From AP-15 sp035252905 (GTDB lineage: Bacteria; Pseudomonadota; Alphaproteobacteria; ATCC43930; CGMCC-115725), in contig DATFCQ010000120.1 in NCBI GenBank assembly GCA_035252905.1, forward strand, positions 1-13,279: 13,279 nucleotides of DNA, read 5' to 3'. Below, piece by piece: positions 1-6,526 of this stretch. The position numbers and the translations under genes were made by a program. The notes beneath the pieces are model-generated. The model was not told where the DNA came from. It saw only the letters and a program-made list of their open reading frames with translations, and did not search any database. How positions within the stretch are numbered: the first letter of the stretch is position 1; each line of letters opens with the position of its first letter.

Positions 1-81
1 GATGACAGAAGCAGGGGTGGTGCGACTCAAACAGGCTCTCAGAGGGCGGAAAATATCCGGCATGAAACGGAGGAAGCAGCC

Positions 82-1398
82 ATGGTCAGCCGCGTCAGCA
101 ATGAGCGCCTATGCCTGGCCGGCCCCGATACCGCTGCCGGCAAACTGATGCGCCTCTATTGGCAGCCGGTGGCGCTCACCGAGGAGCTGGCCGGCGCCCG
201 CCCGGTGAAAGCGCTGCGGCTGATGGGCCGGGATTTCGTACTGTTCCGCGATGAAGCAGGGCGTTTGGGCTTGCTCGACCGCGCCTGCCCGCATCGCGGC
301 GCCGATCTCGCCTTCGCCCGGCGCGAGCATGGTGGGTTGCGCTGCCCGTTCCATGGCTGGCTGTTCGACGTGACCGGAGCCTGCCTCGAGACCCCGGCCG
401 AGCCGGAAGGCAGCCTCTTTCACCGGCGGATCCGTCAAGCCAGCTATCCTGTGCGCGACATCAACGGGCTGATCTTCGCTTATCTCGGCCCCGGGGACCC
501 GCCCGCCTTGCCGAATTTCGACTGCTTCGTTGCGCCCGACAGCCACAGCTTTGCATTCAAGGGCTTCATGGAGTGCAATTGGCTGCAGGCGCTGGAGGTC
601 GGCATCGATCCGGCGCATGCCTCGTTCCTGCACCGCTTCGAGGAGGACGAGAGCACCGAGACCGGCTACGGCCGGCAGTTCCGGGCCGCCTCGATCGATT
701 CGAACATTCCAATGACGACTCTGATGCGGGAATACCCGCGGCCGACGATCGAGGTCGAGCCGACCGAGTTTGGCATGCGCCTGCTGACGCGCCGCGACCT
801 CAACCTGCGCCAGACGCATCTGCGCGTCACCAATCTGCTGTTCCCGAACGCCTTCGTCATCCCGATGAGCGCCGAGATGACGATCACGCAGTGGCACGTG
901 CCGGTCGAGGACGGCAGCAACTACTGGTTCGCGCTATTCACCAGCTTCGGTCATCCCGTTGACAAGGACGAAATGCGCCGGCAGCGGCTGGAGCTATATC
1001 AGCTGCCGGACTACAAGCCGCGGCTGAACCGGTCCAACAACTGGGGCTATGATCCGGAGGAGCAGCGCGCCAAGACCTTTACCGGGATGGGCTTCGACAT
1101 CAATGTGCATGACCAGTGGGCCTGCGAATCATTGGGCCCGATCGCTGACCGCACCCGCGAACATCTCGCCAGTTCCGATAAGGCCATCATCACTTACCGA
1201 CGCCTGCTGCGGCGCTCGATCGATCAGGTGGAGGCGGGGCAAAAGCCGATCATGGTGCTCGCCCCCGGAGAGGCGGCGGCAATGACCGGGCCGGCCTCGA
1301 TGGATGCGATCGCCCCGGCGGAGGCGTGGCGGTCCTATTGGCCCGAGGTCGACCGCAAGCGCCGCGACAAAGCGCCCTGGGCCCTGAGCGCGGCGTGA
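82..1398 (+). CDS. Rieske [2Fe-2S] ring-hydroxylating oxygenase, phthalate 4,5-dioxygenase-like oxygenase component
   Basis: This is the terminal oxygenase of a Rieske non-haem iron system, which would hydroxylate or demethylate an aromatic or related substrate in the cytoplasm. The 438-residue protein has the Rieske cluster signature C69-x-H71 (CPHRGA) and C88-x2-H91 (CPFHGW). The mononuclear iron centre follows: N166, E172, bridging D176, and ligands H179 and H184 in IDPAHASFLH. D344 is the likely third ligand, in NVHDQWACES, followed by GPIADRTREHL, typical of the phthalate/vanillate branch. The start is supported by GGAGG at 69-73, 8 nt before ATG. No ferredoxin or reductase gene is in the window, although this family needs an electron-transfer partner; it must lie upstream or elsewhere. 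The GS-like gene follows after 37 bp, so co-transcription is likely. The substrate cannot be read from sequence. The 81 bases upstream show no other gene and no clear promoter. Confidence 0.93.
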   Translation: MVSRVSNERLCLAGPDTAAGKLMRLYWQPVALTEELAGARPVKALRLMGRDFVLFRDEAGRLGLLDRACPHRGADLAFARREHGGLRCPFHGWLFDVTGACLETPAEPEGSLFHRRIRQASYPVRDINGLIFAYLGPGDPPALPNFDCFVAPDSHSFAFKGFMECNWLQALEVGIDPAHASFLHRFEEDESTETGYGRQFRAASIDSNIPMTTLMREYPRPTIEVEPTEFGMRLLTRRDLNLRQTHLRVTNLLFPNAFVIPMSAEMTITQWHVPVEDGSNYWFALFTSFGHPVDKDEMRRQRLELYQLPDYKPRLNRSNNWGYDPEEQRAKTFTGMGFDINVHDQWACESLGPIADRTREHLASSDKAIITYRRLLRRSIDQVEAGQKPIMVLAPGEAAAMTGPASMDAIAPAEAWRSYWPEVDRKRRDKAPWALSAA

Positions 1399-1435
1399 GC
1401 GCGGCCGCCCCGCGAGCTGTGTGAAGGGGCAGCGC

Positions 1436-2872
1436 ATGAGCTTCGTCGAACGCCACGGAATCTGGACCGGCGATCAGGCCGAGGCCGCCGCCGAAGCCGA
1501 GCACCGCATCGCTGCCGGCGAAATCGAGATCCTCCGTCTGTCCTTCGCCGATCAGCACGGCGTCCTGCGCGGCAAGTCCGTGATCGGCGCCGATGCGGCC
1601 AAGGTGATGCGCAATGGCTGCGCCATCACGACGACGTTGCTGGCCAAGGACACGGCGCATCGGACTGTTTTTCCTGTGTTCACGGCCGGCGGCGGCTTCG
1701 GCATGCGCGAAATGGAGGGCGCCGCCGATACCCTGATGATCGCCGATCCGACGACGTTTCGAATACTGCCCTGGGCGCCGCGGACCGGTTGGGTGCTGTG
1801 CGATCTCTACTTCGCCGATGGCCGCCCGGTGCCGTTCTCGACGCGCCATCGCTACCGCATCGTGCTCGAAAAGCTTGCCGCCGCCGGCTACGACTTCATG
1901 GCCGGGCTGGAGGTCGAATTTCACGTCTTCAGGCTGCTCGATCCGCGCCTACGGCCCGGTGATTCGGGCCAGCCGGGCGAACCGCCCGAGGTGGAGTTGC
2001 TGACCCAGGGCTATCAATACCTGACCGAGCAGCGTTACGACCAGTTCGACCCGGTGTTTGAGGTCCTGCGCCGCGATATTGTAGCATTGGGGCTGAAGCT
2101 GCGCAGCGTGGAGCTGGAATACGGCCCCAGCCAGTGCGAGTTGACCTTTCATCCCGGCATCGGGCTGGAGCCCGCGGACGCTATGGTACTGCTGCGGAGT
2201 GCGGTCAAGCAGATTGCGCGCCGGCACGGGTATCACGCCAGCTTCATGTGCCGGCCGCAAATCCCCAATGTAATGTCGAGCGGCTGGCATCTGCACCAGT
2301 CGCTCCGTGACCGACGCAGCGGCGGCAACGCCTTTGTCTCCAACGACGACCGCAGGGACCTGTCGCCCGTCGCCCTGCATTGGCTGGCCGGCCTGCTGAC
2401 GCATGCCCGCGCCGCTGCCGCATTCGCCACCCCGACGCTCAACGGCTATAAGCGCTACCGCCCGTACTCGCTGGCGCCGGACCGCGCCGTCTGGGGGCGC
2501 GATAACCGCGGCGTGATGATCCGTGCGCTGGCTACGCCCGGCGACCCCGCGGCGCGGCTCGAAAACCGGGTCGGCGAGCCGGCGGCCAATCCTTACCTGT
2601 ATATGGCCTCACAAGTACTGGCCGGTCTCGACGGTTTGGAACGCGCGCTCGATCCCGGGCCGCCGGCTGACACGCCCTATGAAGCCGCGGCTGAAATGCT
2701 GCCCAAATCGCTGGGCGAAGCGCTGTCGGCGCTGCGCCGGGACGCCTGCTTTCGCGAGGGCCTCGGCGTCGGTTTCATCGACTATTACGCGCGGATAAAG
2801 GAAGCCGAGATCGCCCGCTTCCAGGCCGAGGTAACGGACTGGGAACAGCGCGAGTATTTTGATCTTTTCTGA
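1436..2872 (+). CDS. Glutamine synthetase-like gamma-glutamylamide ligase
   Basis: This is a GS-fold ATP-dependent ligase of 478 residues with an N-terminal beta-grasp domain (about 25-120) and a C-terminal catalytic domain. Catalytic landmarks are GLEVEF (E159, E161), GPSQCE (E235), the HLHQS motif (H285, H287, S289), NGYKRYRPYSLAP (336-348), R363 and ENRVGEPAANPYL (E376 onward). The FDGSS loop that binds ammonium in housekeeping GS is not seen; the region around 80-105 is different. This fits GS-like enzymes that join glutamate to an amine (PuuA, IpuC, aniline-pathway TdnQ/AtdA1 types) rather than a true GS. ATG 1436 is chosen because AAGGGG (1423-1428) lies 7 nt before it; GTG 1421 would leave no ribosome site and adds only five residues. 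It sits 37 bp after the Rieske oxygenase, an arrangement reminiscent of aniline oxidation loci. The amine substrate is unknown. Confidence 0.88.
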   Translation: MSFVERHGIWTGDQAEAAAEAEHRIAAGEIEILRLSFADQHGVLRGKSVIGADAAKVMRNGCAITTTLLAKDTAHRTVFPVFTAGGGFGMREMEGAADTLMIADPTTFRILPWAPRTGWVLCDLYFADGRPVPFSTRHRYRIVLEKLAAAGYDFMAGLEVEFHVFRLLDPRLRPGDSGQPGEPPEVELLTQGYQYLTEQRYDQFDPVFEVLRRDIVALGLKLRSVELEYGPSQCELTFHPGIGLEPADAMVLLRSAVKQIARRHGYHASFMCRPQIPNVMSSGWHLHQSLRDRRSGGNAFVSNDDRRDLSPVALHWLAGLLTHARAAAAFATPTLNGYKRYRPYSLAPDRAVWGRDNRGVMIRALATPGDPAARLENRVGEPAANPYLYMASQVLAGLDGLERALDPGPPADTPYEAAAEMLPKSLGEALSALRRDACFREGLGVGFIDYYARIKEAEIARFQAEVTDWEQREYFDLF

Positions 2873-2983
2873 TCCGTCGAGCGGCTATTTCCGATGCCAG
2901 CCGGGTTCGGCAGTCATCCTTGACAACACCGAAGAACTGCTCAGTGTACGCCCGGAAACAATTCAATGGATTTCATTAGGTTA

Positions 2984-3070
2984 ATCGTCATTCCCGCGCA
3001 AGCGGGAATCCAGGACCTCAGCACTCCAGCGCTTGCCCTGGACCCCCGCTTTCGCGGGAGTGGCGGCTGA
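2984..3070. repeat. Two-armed dispersed palindromic repeat
   Basis: Two arms form a long imperfect inverted repeat: the left arm runs about 2984-3014 and the right arm about 3037-3070, with a 22-nt spacer. Each arm contains its own hairpin. The left is TTCCCGC/GCGGGAA (2991-3008, loop GCAA) and the right CCCGC/GCGGG (3045-3058, loop TTTC). The inner ends CCAGG (3010-3014) and CCTGG (3037-3041) also pair. The pattern of CGTCATTCCCGC with GCGGGAATCCAGG is, from memory, a common dispersed intergenic element of proteobacteria; no second copy occurs in this window. Its right edge runs straight into the monooxygenase remnant. The exact boundary is uncertain by several bases. Confidence 0.7.
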
Positions 3071-3326
3071 CCGAGGCCGAGGGGCGCGACTTCTCGGCAC
3101 TGACGATCTCCTACAAGGCGCCGCTCTACGACACCGGCATTCCGTTGCCGGACGGATCGCGCCGGCCTTTCTCCGGCGCGCCGAAGACGCCGCCAGCGGC
3201 ATTCGCAGTTTCGCGGCGATCGGCGTGCACGAACTGATCTTCGATTGCCGCGGCCGGTCGACTACGGAGAGCATCGAGCGCCTGCAATGATTCGCCGAGA
3301 GGGTGATCCCGCTCGTGACGGGCTGA
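3061..3326 (+). pseudogene. Truncated, frameshifted remnant of a luciferase-like (LLM) flavin monooxygenase gene, C-terminal part
   Basis: Reading from 3061 gives LTEAEGRDFSALTISYKAP, then DGSRRPFSGAP up to 3183. The phase then changes and continues EDAASGIRSFAAIGVHELIFD. Restoring one G after 3183 joins the two phases without gap as FSGAPEDAASGIRSF. The joined text matches the usual end of LLM-class oxidoreductases (RPFSG, then IRAFAALGV, then LIFDFR). A premature TGA at 3288-3290 interrupts IERLQ-stop-FAERVIPLVTG, and the natural stop is TGA 3324-3326. The N-terminal roughly three quarters of the gene is absent, replaced by the palindromic repeat. Thus there are three lesions: 5' truncation, a one-base deletion near 3183, and an internal stop. 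The family assignment is by recalled motif similarity. It lies downstream of the Rieske/GS-like pair on the same strand and may once have belonged to that operon. Confidence 0.72.
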
Positions 3327-3336
3327 GGCCCGGGCG

Positions 3337-3370
3337 GGCCCGACCGATCCGGGCAGCGGGCCGTTTTATT
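3337..3370 (+). terminator. Candidate rho-independent terminator downstream of the LLM remnant
   Basis: GGCCCG (3337-3342) and CGGGCC (3357-3362) form a six-pair GC stem with a 14-nt loop, followed by GTTTTATT (3363-3370) on the + strand. It starts about 10 bp after the remnant's last stop codon and its T-run overlaps the stop codon of the membrane protein gene on the other strand. The short stem and long loop make this moderate evidence; nearby GGGCCCG copies allow alternative pairings. It probably ended transcription of the former Rieske-GS-LLM operon. Confidence 0.4.
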
Positions 3371-3983
3371 CCGAGGGTATCCGCTTCCCGGTTTCCGGCG
3401 GATCGGGCTTCAGATAAACGATCAGGCAACAAATACAAATTCCGAGCCCAACTTGCGGATACTGCAGCGCTACGACCGAAGCCACCCCGAAAAGGCATAA
3501 AGTCGTGATTGCTCGGAAGCGCATGATCCTGCGCACAGTCAGCGAGATCTCATCAACCGGAATTCCACCGACAAGTTCCCAGATCAAACATATGTAAGTC
3601 GCGTTCACGAGGAAGAAAACCGCTGCATAAAAGGCTACCGGCTGCGGCGCCAATTCGCTCTTCGCCATCCAGGCGGTAGAAAGCGGAAGAAGCGACATGG
3701 AAAACAGATGCGCGAAATTGAACCACAATAGACGAAGATTCGCCTCGGTGGCGTAGCGCATCAGATAATGGTGGTTGGTCCAGACAATAGCGATGAATAG
3801 GTAGCTTACTGCGTAGCTTAGCCATGTGGGCCAGAGGAGCAGAAACGCGTTAAAGGTGGGAAGCTCAGGTGGCCGCAGGTCCAAAACCAGCACTGTAATA
3901 AGCACGGCGAATACGCCGTCAGAGAACCCTGTCACCCGCTCCGGGGTCGGTCTACGGAGCAAGGCATATCTTTTCCTGCGCAT
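3366..3983 (-). CDS. TMEM175-family (DUF1211) potassium channel-like membrane protein
   Basis: This 205-residue integral membrane protein matches the bacterial TMEM175/DUF1211 family in size (about 200 residues). It carries the first-helix signature R16-x3-F20-S21-D22 (RVTGFSDGVFAVLITVLVLD) that lines the ion path in characterised members. Six hydrophobic segments are visible at about 17-36, 52-70, 82-104, 113-136, 156-175 and 178-191, the expected six-helix subunit. Characterised bacterial members form tetrameric, weakly K+-selective leak channels; that role is inferred here. The sequence is noticeably less GC-rich than its neighbours (31 of 60 bases G/C at 3781-3840) and it has no functional link to the surrounding catabolic genes, so it may be an acquired insert. 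No convincing ribosome site precedes ATG 3983. It is followed at the next - strand position by nothing co-transcribed; upstream lies a 168-bp gap without a gene. Confidence 0.85.
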   Translation of the reverse strand: MRRKRYALLRRPTPERVTGFSDGVFAVLITVLVLDLRPPELPTFNAFLLLWPTWLSYAVSYLFIAIVWTNHHYLMRYATEANLRLLWFNFAHLFSMSLLPLSTAWMAKSELAPQPVAFYAAVFFLVNATYICLIWELVGGIPVDEISLTVRRIMRFRAITTLCLFGVASVVALQYPQVGLGICICCLIVYLKPDPPETGKRIPSE

Positions 3984-4151
3984 CGGCCGAGGCGGTCAGT
4001 GGCACACGAGGTATCAGGATGACGGGTCCTGGGCTTGGTGCAAGAAAAAGGACTCGCAAGATTGCCCGCCGCTGAGGCGTCGACGCCGCATGGCCGGCTT
4101 CGGGGCAAGTGCCGCCCTTCACAGCGTCCCGTTTTGGTCGCGTCTATCGCC

Positions 4152-4976
4152 TCAGCTTCCGGCGCCGCCAGAAACCGGCCAGCCGATCCAGTGGCACAGG
4201 GCCTCCCCCATGACGAGGTCGCGGTCGCGGTCCTTCAGCCACGGCAATTCCTCGGTGAACAAACTCACGCATTGCCGCCAGGAGCACGGCATCCGGGTGA
4301 TGTCGGTGCCCCAGAACATGCGCTCGGGACCGAAGGCCTCGAAACAGCGCTTCAGGTGCGGATGCAGGCTGCGGAACGGGTATTGGTCCTCGGCGTAGCC
4401 GGCCTGCCCGGTCGCCTTGACCGCGACGTTCGGGTATCTGGCCAAGGCCAGCAATTCCGGCTGGAAGCGATAGGCCGCCGCGCCCGTGCTGGCGCGCGGC
4501 ACGCCCATGTGATCGACGATCAATTTCAAGCCGGGGTGGCGCTCGGCGATCCGGCCCACCGTCGGCAGGAACATCGCGGCGCCGAGCGCCACCGGCACTT
4601 GGGCGCGCTCGGCGGCGGGCCACAGCCAGTCGAGCGTGCCGTCGGTGAACCAGGATTGCGGGTGCCGCTCGTTGGTATAGAACCTGAGGCCGAGCATCCC
4701 TGGCCGCTCCTTCCAGTGCGCGACGAGGTCGCGGCCGGCGGGATCGTCGAGATAGAACCAGCCCATGACGGCAAAGCGGTCGGGGTATTGGCGCACCGCG
4801 TTGAGCGCCAATTCGTTCGAGTCCGGGTCCCACAGCACCGGGTGGATCAGCGCCCGGTCGACCCCGGCGGCATCCATGCCCGCGATCGCCTCTTCGGCCG
4901 AATAGGGTTGCTGACGATGGTGCGCGGACGGCGTGCCCTTGTCCCAGAGATGGATCTGTGCGTCGACGATCACCAT
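4152..4976 (-). CDS. Amidohydrolase-2 (ACMSD/lactonase-type) TIM-barrel hydrolase
   Basis: This 274-residue protein belongs to the amidohydrolase-2 family of metal-dependent TIM-barrel hydrolases, which includes ACMSD-type decarboxylases and lactonases such as LigI. The N-terminus VDAQIHLWDKG sits where the family's HxH metal pair normally occurs, so the first histidine is glutamine (Q7-x-H9). Later motifs are IVDHMG (H156) and FWGTDIT (D225), the catalytic aspartate strand. The strand around 128-138 (PVALGAAMFLP) lacks the usual metal-ligand histidine. The metal site is therefore reduced or altered. The start is set by GAAAGGGGG shortly before ATG 4976 on the minus strand. It diverges from the M20 gene across 80 bp, so the two may share control. 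The substrate is unknown; a lactone, imide or decarboxylation role is possible. Confidence 0.85.
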   Translation of the reverse strand: MVIVDAQIHLWDKGTPSAHHRQQPYSAEEAIAGMDAAGVDRALIHPVLWDPDSNELALNAVRQYPDRFAVMGWFYLDDPAGRDLVAHWKERPGMLGLRFYTNERHPQSWFTDGTLDWLWPAAERAQVPVALGAAMFLPTVGRIAERHPGLKLIVDHMGVPRASTGAAAYRFQPELLALARYPNVAVKATGQAGYAEDQYPFRSLHPHLKRCFEAFGPERMFWGTDITRMPCSWRQCVSLFTEELPWLKDRDRDLVMGEALCHWIGWPVSGGAGS

Positions 4977-5020
4977 GGGGCGCCCCCTTTCAAGGCTGTG
5001 CGGCCCGGCTCCAGCATCAT

Positions 5021-5049
5021 TTGCTCCGCGGGTCCTTTGTCGCTAGTTT
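5021..5049 (+). promoter_or_regulatory. Weak promoter candidate for a leaderless M20 hydrolase transcript
   Basis: TTGCTC (5021-5026) and TAGTTT (5044-5049) are separated by 17 bases, each matching the sigma-70 hexamers at three of six positions. Transcription from it would begin at about 5056-5057, on the ATG of the M20 gene, which lacks any Shine-Dalgarno sequence. The reverse complement of the same AT-rich patch (TAAACTA) could serve the divergent amidohydrolase. This is pattern-based inference only. Confidence 0.25.
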
Positions 5050-5056
5050 ATCCGTC

Positions 5057-6451
5057 ATGACCGGCACACGCGACGGCGCGATCGAACGCGCGGAGACATA
5101 TTTCGACAATGGCGGCTTCCGGGCCGATCTGCAGCGGCGGGTGGCGATCCCGACCACCAGTCAGGAGGAGGGCTCGCTGCCCGCGCTCCGGCAGTACCTC
5201 GCGGGCGAAATGAGCGGATCGCTGCAGAAGCTCGGATACGACTGCACCGTGTTGCCCAATCCGCGCCCCCAATACGGCCCCTTCCTGATCGCCCGCCGGG
5301 TCGAGGACCCCGCCAAGAGCACGGTGCTCACCTACGGCCACGGCGATGTGATCCGCGGCCAGGAGGATCAGTGGCGCACAGGGCTCTCGCCGTGGACGGT
5401 CGTGATCGAGGGCGACAGGATGTACGGCCGCGGCACGGCGGACAACAAGGGCCAGCACACGATCAACATCGCCGCCCTGGCCTGCGTATTGCAAGAGCGC
5501 GGTTCCCTCGGTTTCAATTCGACGATCCTGATCGAGACCGGCGAGGAGACCGGCTCGCCGGGTCTGGCCGATTTCTGCAGGGCCAGCAAGGCCGCGTTGC
5601 ACGCCGACGTGCTGATCGGGTCCGATGGGCCGCGGCTCGATCATCGCCGCCCCTGCGTATTCGGCGGCACGCGCGGCGTCCTGAACTTCAACCTGAAGCT
5701 CACCCTGCGCGAGGGCGGCCATCATTCCGGCAATTGGGGCGGGCTTTTGGCCAACCCCGGCATCATCCTGGCGCATGCGCTCGCCACCATCACCGACGAG
5801 CGCGGTCAGATCAAAGTGCTGGAATGGCGGCCCAAGACGCTTACCAACGCGGTGCGCGCCGCCCTTGCCGACATCCATATCGACGCCGGCGAGGGCGCGC
5901 CCCGGATCGACGAGGATTGGGGCGAGGAGTCGCTGACGCCGATCGAGCGGGTGTTCGGCTGGAATTCCTTCGAGGTGCTGGCCTTCAAGACGGGCAATCC
6001 CGACCGGCCGGTCAACGCGATCCCGCCCAGCGCCGTCGCCTACTGCCAGCTGCGCTTTGTGGTCGGCACCGATCCGCACGACATCCTGCCCGCGCTCCGG
6101 CGCCATCTCGCCAGGCACGGCTTCGGCCGGATCGAGGTCGAACCGGCGCGCGACGTGATCATGCACGCCACGCGCCTCGACCCCGAGAATCCCTGGGCGA
6201 AGTTCGTCGCCCGCTCGATCGAGCAGACGGCGGGGCAGAAGCCCCACATGCTTCCCAATCTCGGCGGCTCGCTGCCCAACGAGGTGTTCACCGATATTCT
6301 CGGCATGCCGACCGTATGGGTGCCGCACTCCTACGCCGCCTGCTCGCAGCACGCGCCGAACGAGCACCTGCTGGCGCCGGTCGCGCGCGAGGGGCTGAGG
6401 CTGATGACCGGCCTATTCTGGGACCTCGGCGCTGAGGGGCGGCCGGCGTAA
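5057..6451 (+). CDS. M20-family metallohydrolase (peptidase/carboxypeptidase/N-acyl amidohydrolase type)
   Basis: This 464-residue enzyme of the M20/DapE/CPG2 family hydrolyses amide bonds in peptides, N-acyl amino acids or carbamoyl compounds using two zinc ions. The metal and catalytic residues are in place: H95 and D97 in TYGHGD, bridging D129 in GRGTADNKG, the general base pair E163-E164 in ETGEETGSPG, D190 in GSDGP, and H437 in NEHLL near the C-terminus. The middle section (about 205-340) holds the lid/dimerisation domain, beginning GTRGVLNFNL and including GGHHSG. ATG 5057 is chosen over the in-frame ATG 4958 because the extra 33 residues look non-coding and would overlap the divergent gene's start. 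There is no ribosome site before ATG 5057, suggesting a leaderless message. It converges on the amidase gene, 75 bp apart. The substrate is not predictable; carnosinase-like dipeptidase is an alternative. Confidence 0.9.
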   Translation: MTGTRDGAIERAETYFDNGGFRADLQRRVAIPTTSQEEGSLPALRQYLAGEMSGSLQKLGYDCTVLPNPRPQYGPFLIARRVEDPAKSTVLTYGHGDVIRGQEDQWRTGLSPWTVVIEGDRMYGRGTADNKGQHTINIAALACVLQERGSLGFNSTILIETGEETGSPGLADFCRASKAALHADVLIGSDGPRLDHRRPCVFGGTRGVLNFNLKLTLREGGHHSGNWGGLLANPGIILAHALATITDERGQIKVLEWRPKTLTNAVRAALADIHIDAGEGAPRIDEDWGEESLTPIERVFGWNSFEVLAFKTGNPDRPVNAIPPSAVAYCQLRFVVGTDPHDILPALRRHLARHGFGRIEVEPARDVIMHATRLDPENPWAKFVARSIEQTAGQKPHMLPNLGGSLPNEVFTDILGMPTVWVPHSYAACSQHAPNEHLLAPVAREGLRLMTGLFWDLGAEGRPA

Positions 6452-6526
6452 TTCCGCCGCTCTGCCCGCTTCCCGGTGCACGGCGGCGACGATTTGCCGA
6501 CACCGCGCAGGAAGCAGCCGGCGATC

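Noticed and set aside
2920..2948. TTGACA at 2920-2925 as a promoter for the LLM remnant
   Set aside because: No acceptable -10 hexamer lies 16-18 bases downstream, and the gene it would serve has lost its 5' part.
3826..4398. 190-codon + strand frame covering the 3984-4151 gap
   Set aside because: It lies mostly opposite the membrane protein and amidohydrolase; its short unique part has no recognisable domain, so the gap is left without a gene.
4035..5060. 341-codon + strand frame opposite the amidohydrolase
   Set aside because: It is antisense to a clear amidohydrolase and would overlap both its start and the M20 start.
5048..6367. 439-codon - strand frame opposite the M20 gene
   Set aside because: The M20 gene has complete catalytic residues; the antisense product shows no recognisable domain.
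6452..6526. Terminator between the convergent M20 and amidase genes
   Set aside because: CCGCCG and CGGCGG can pair but the loop is over 20 nt and no T-run follows on either strand.
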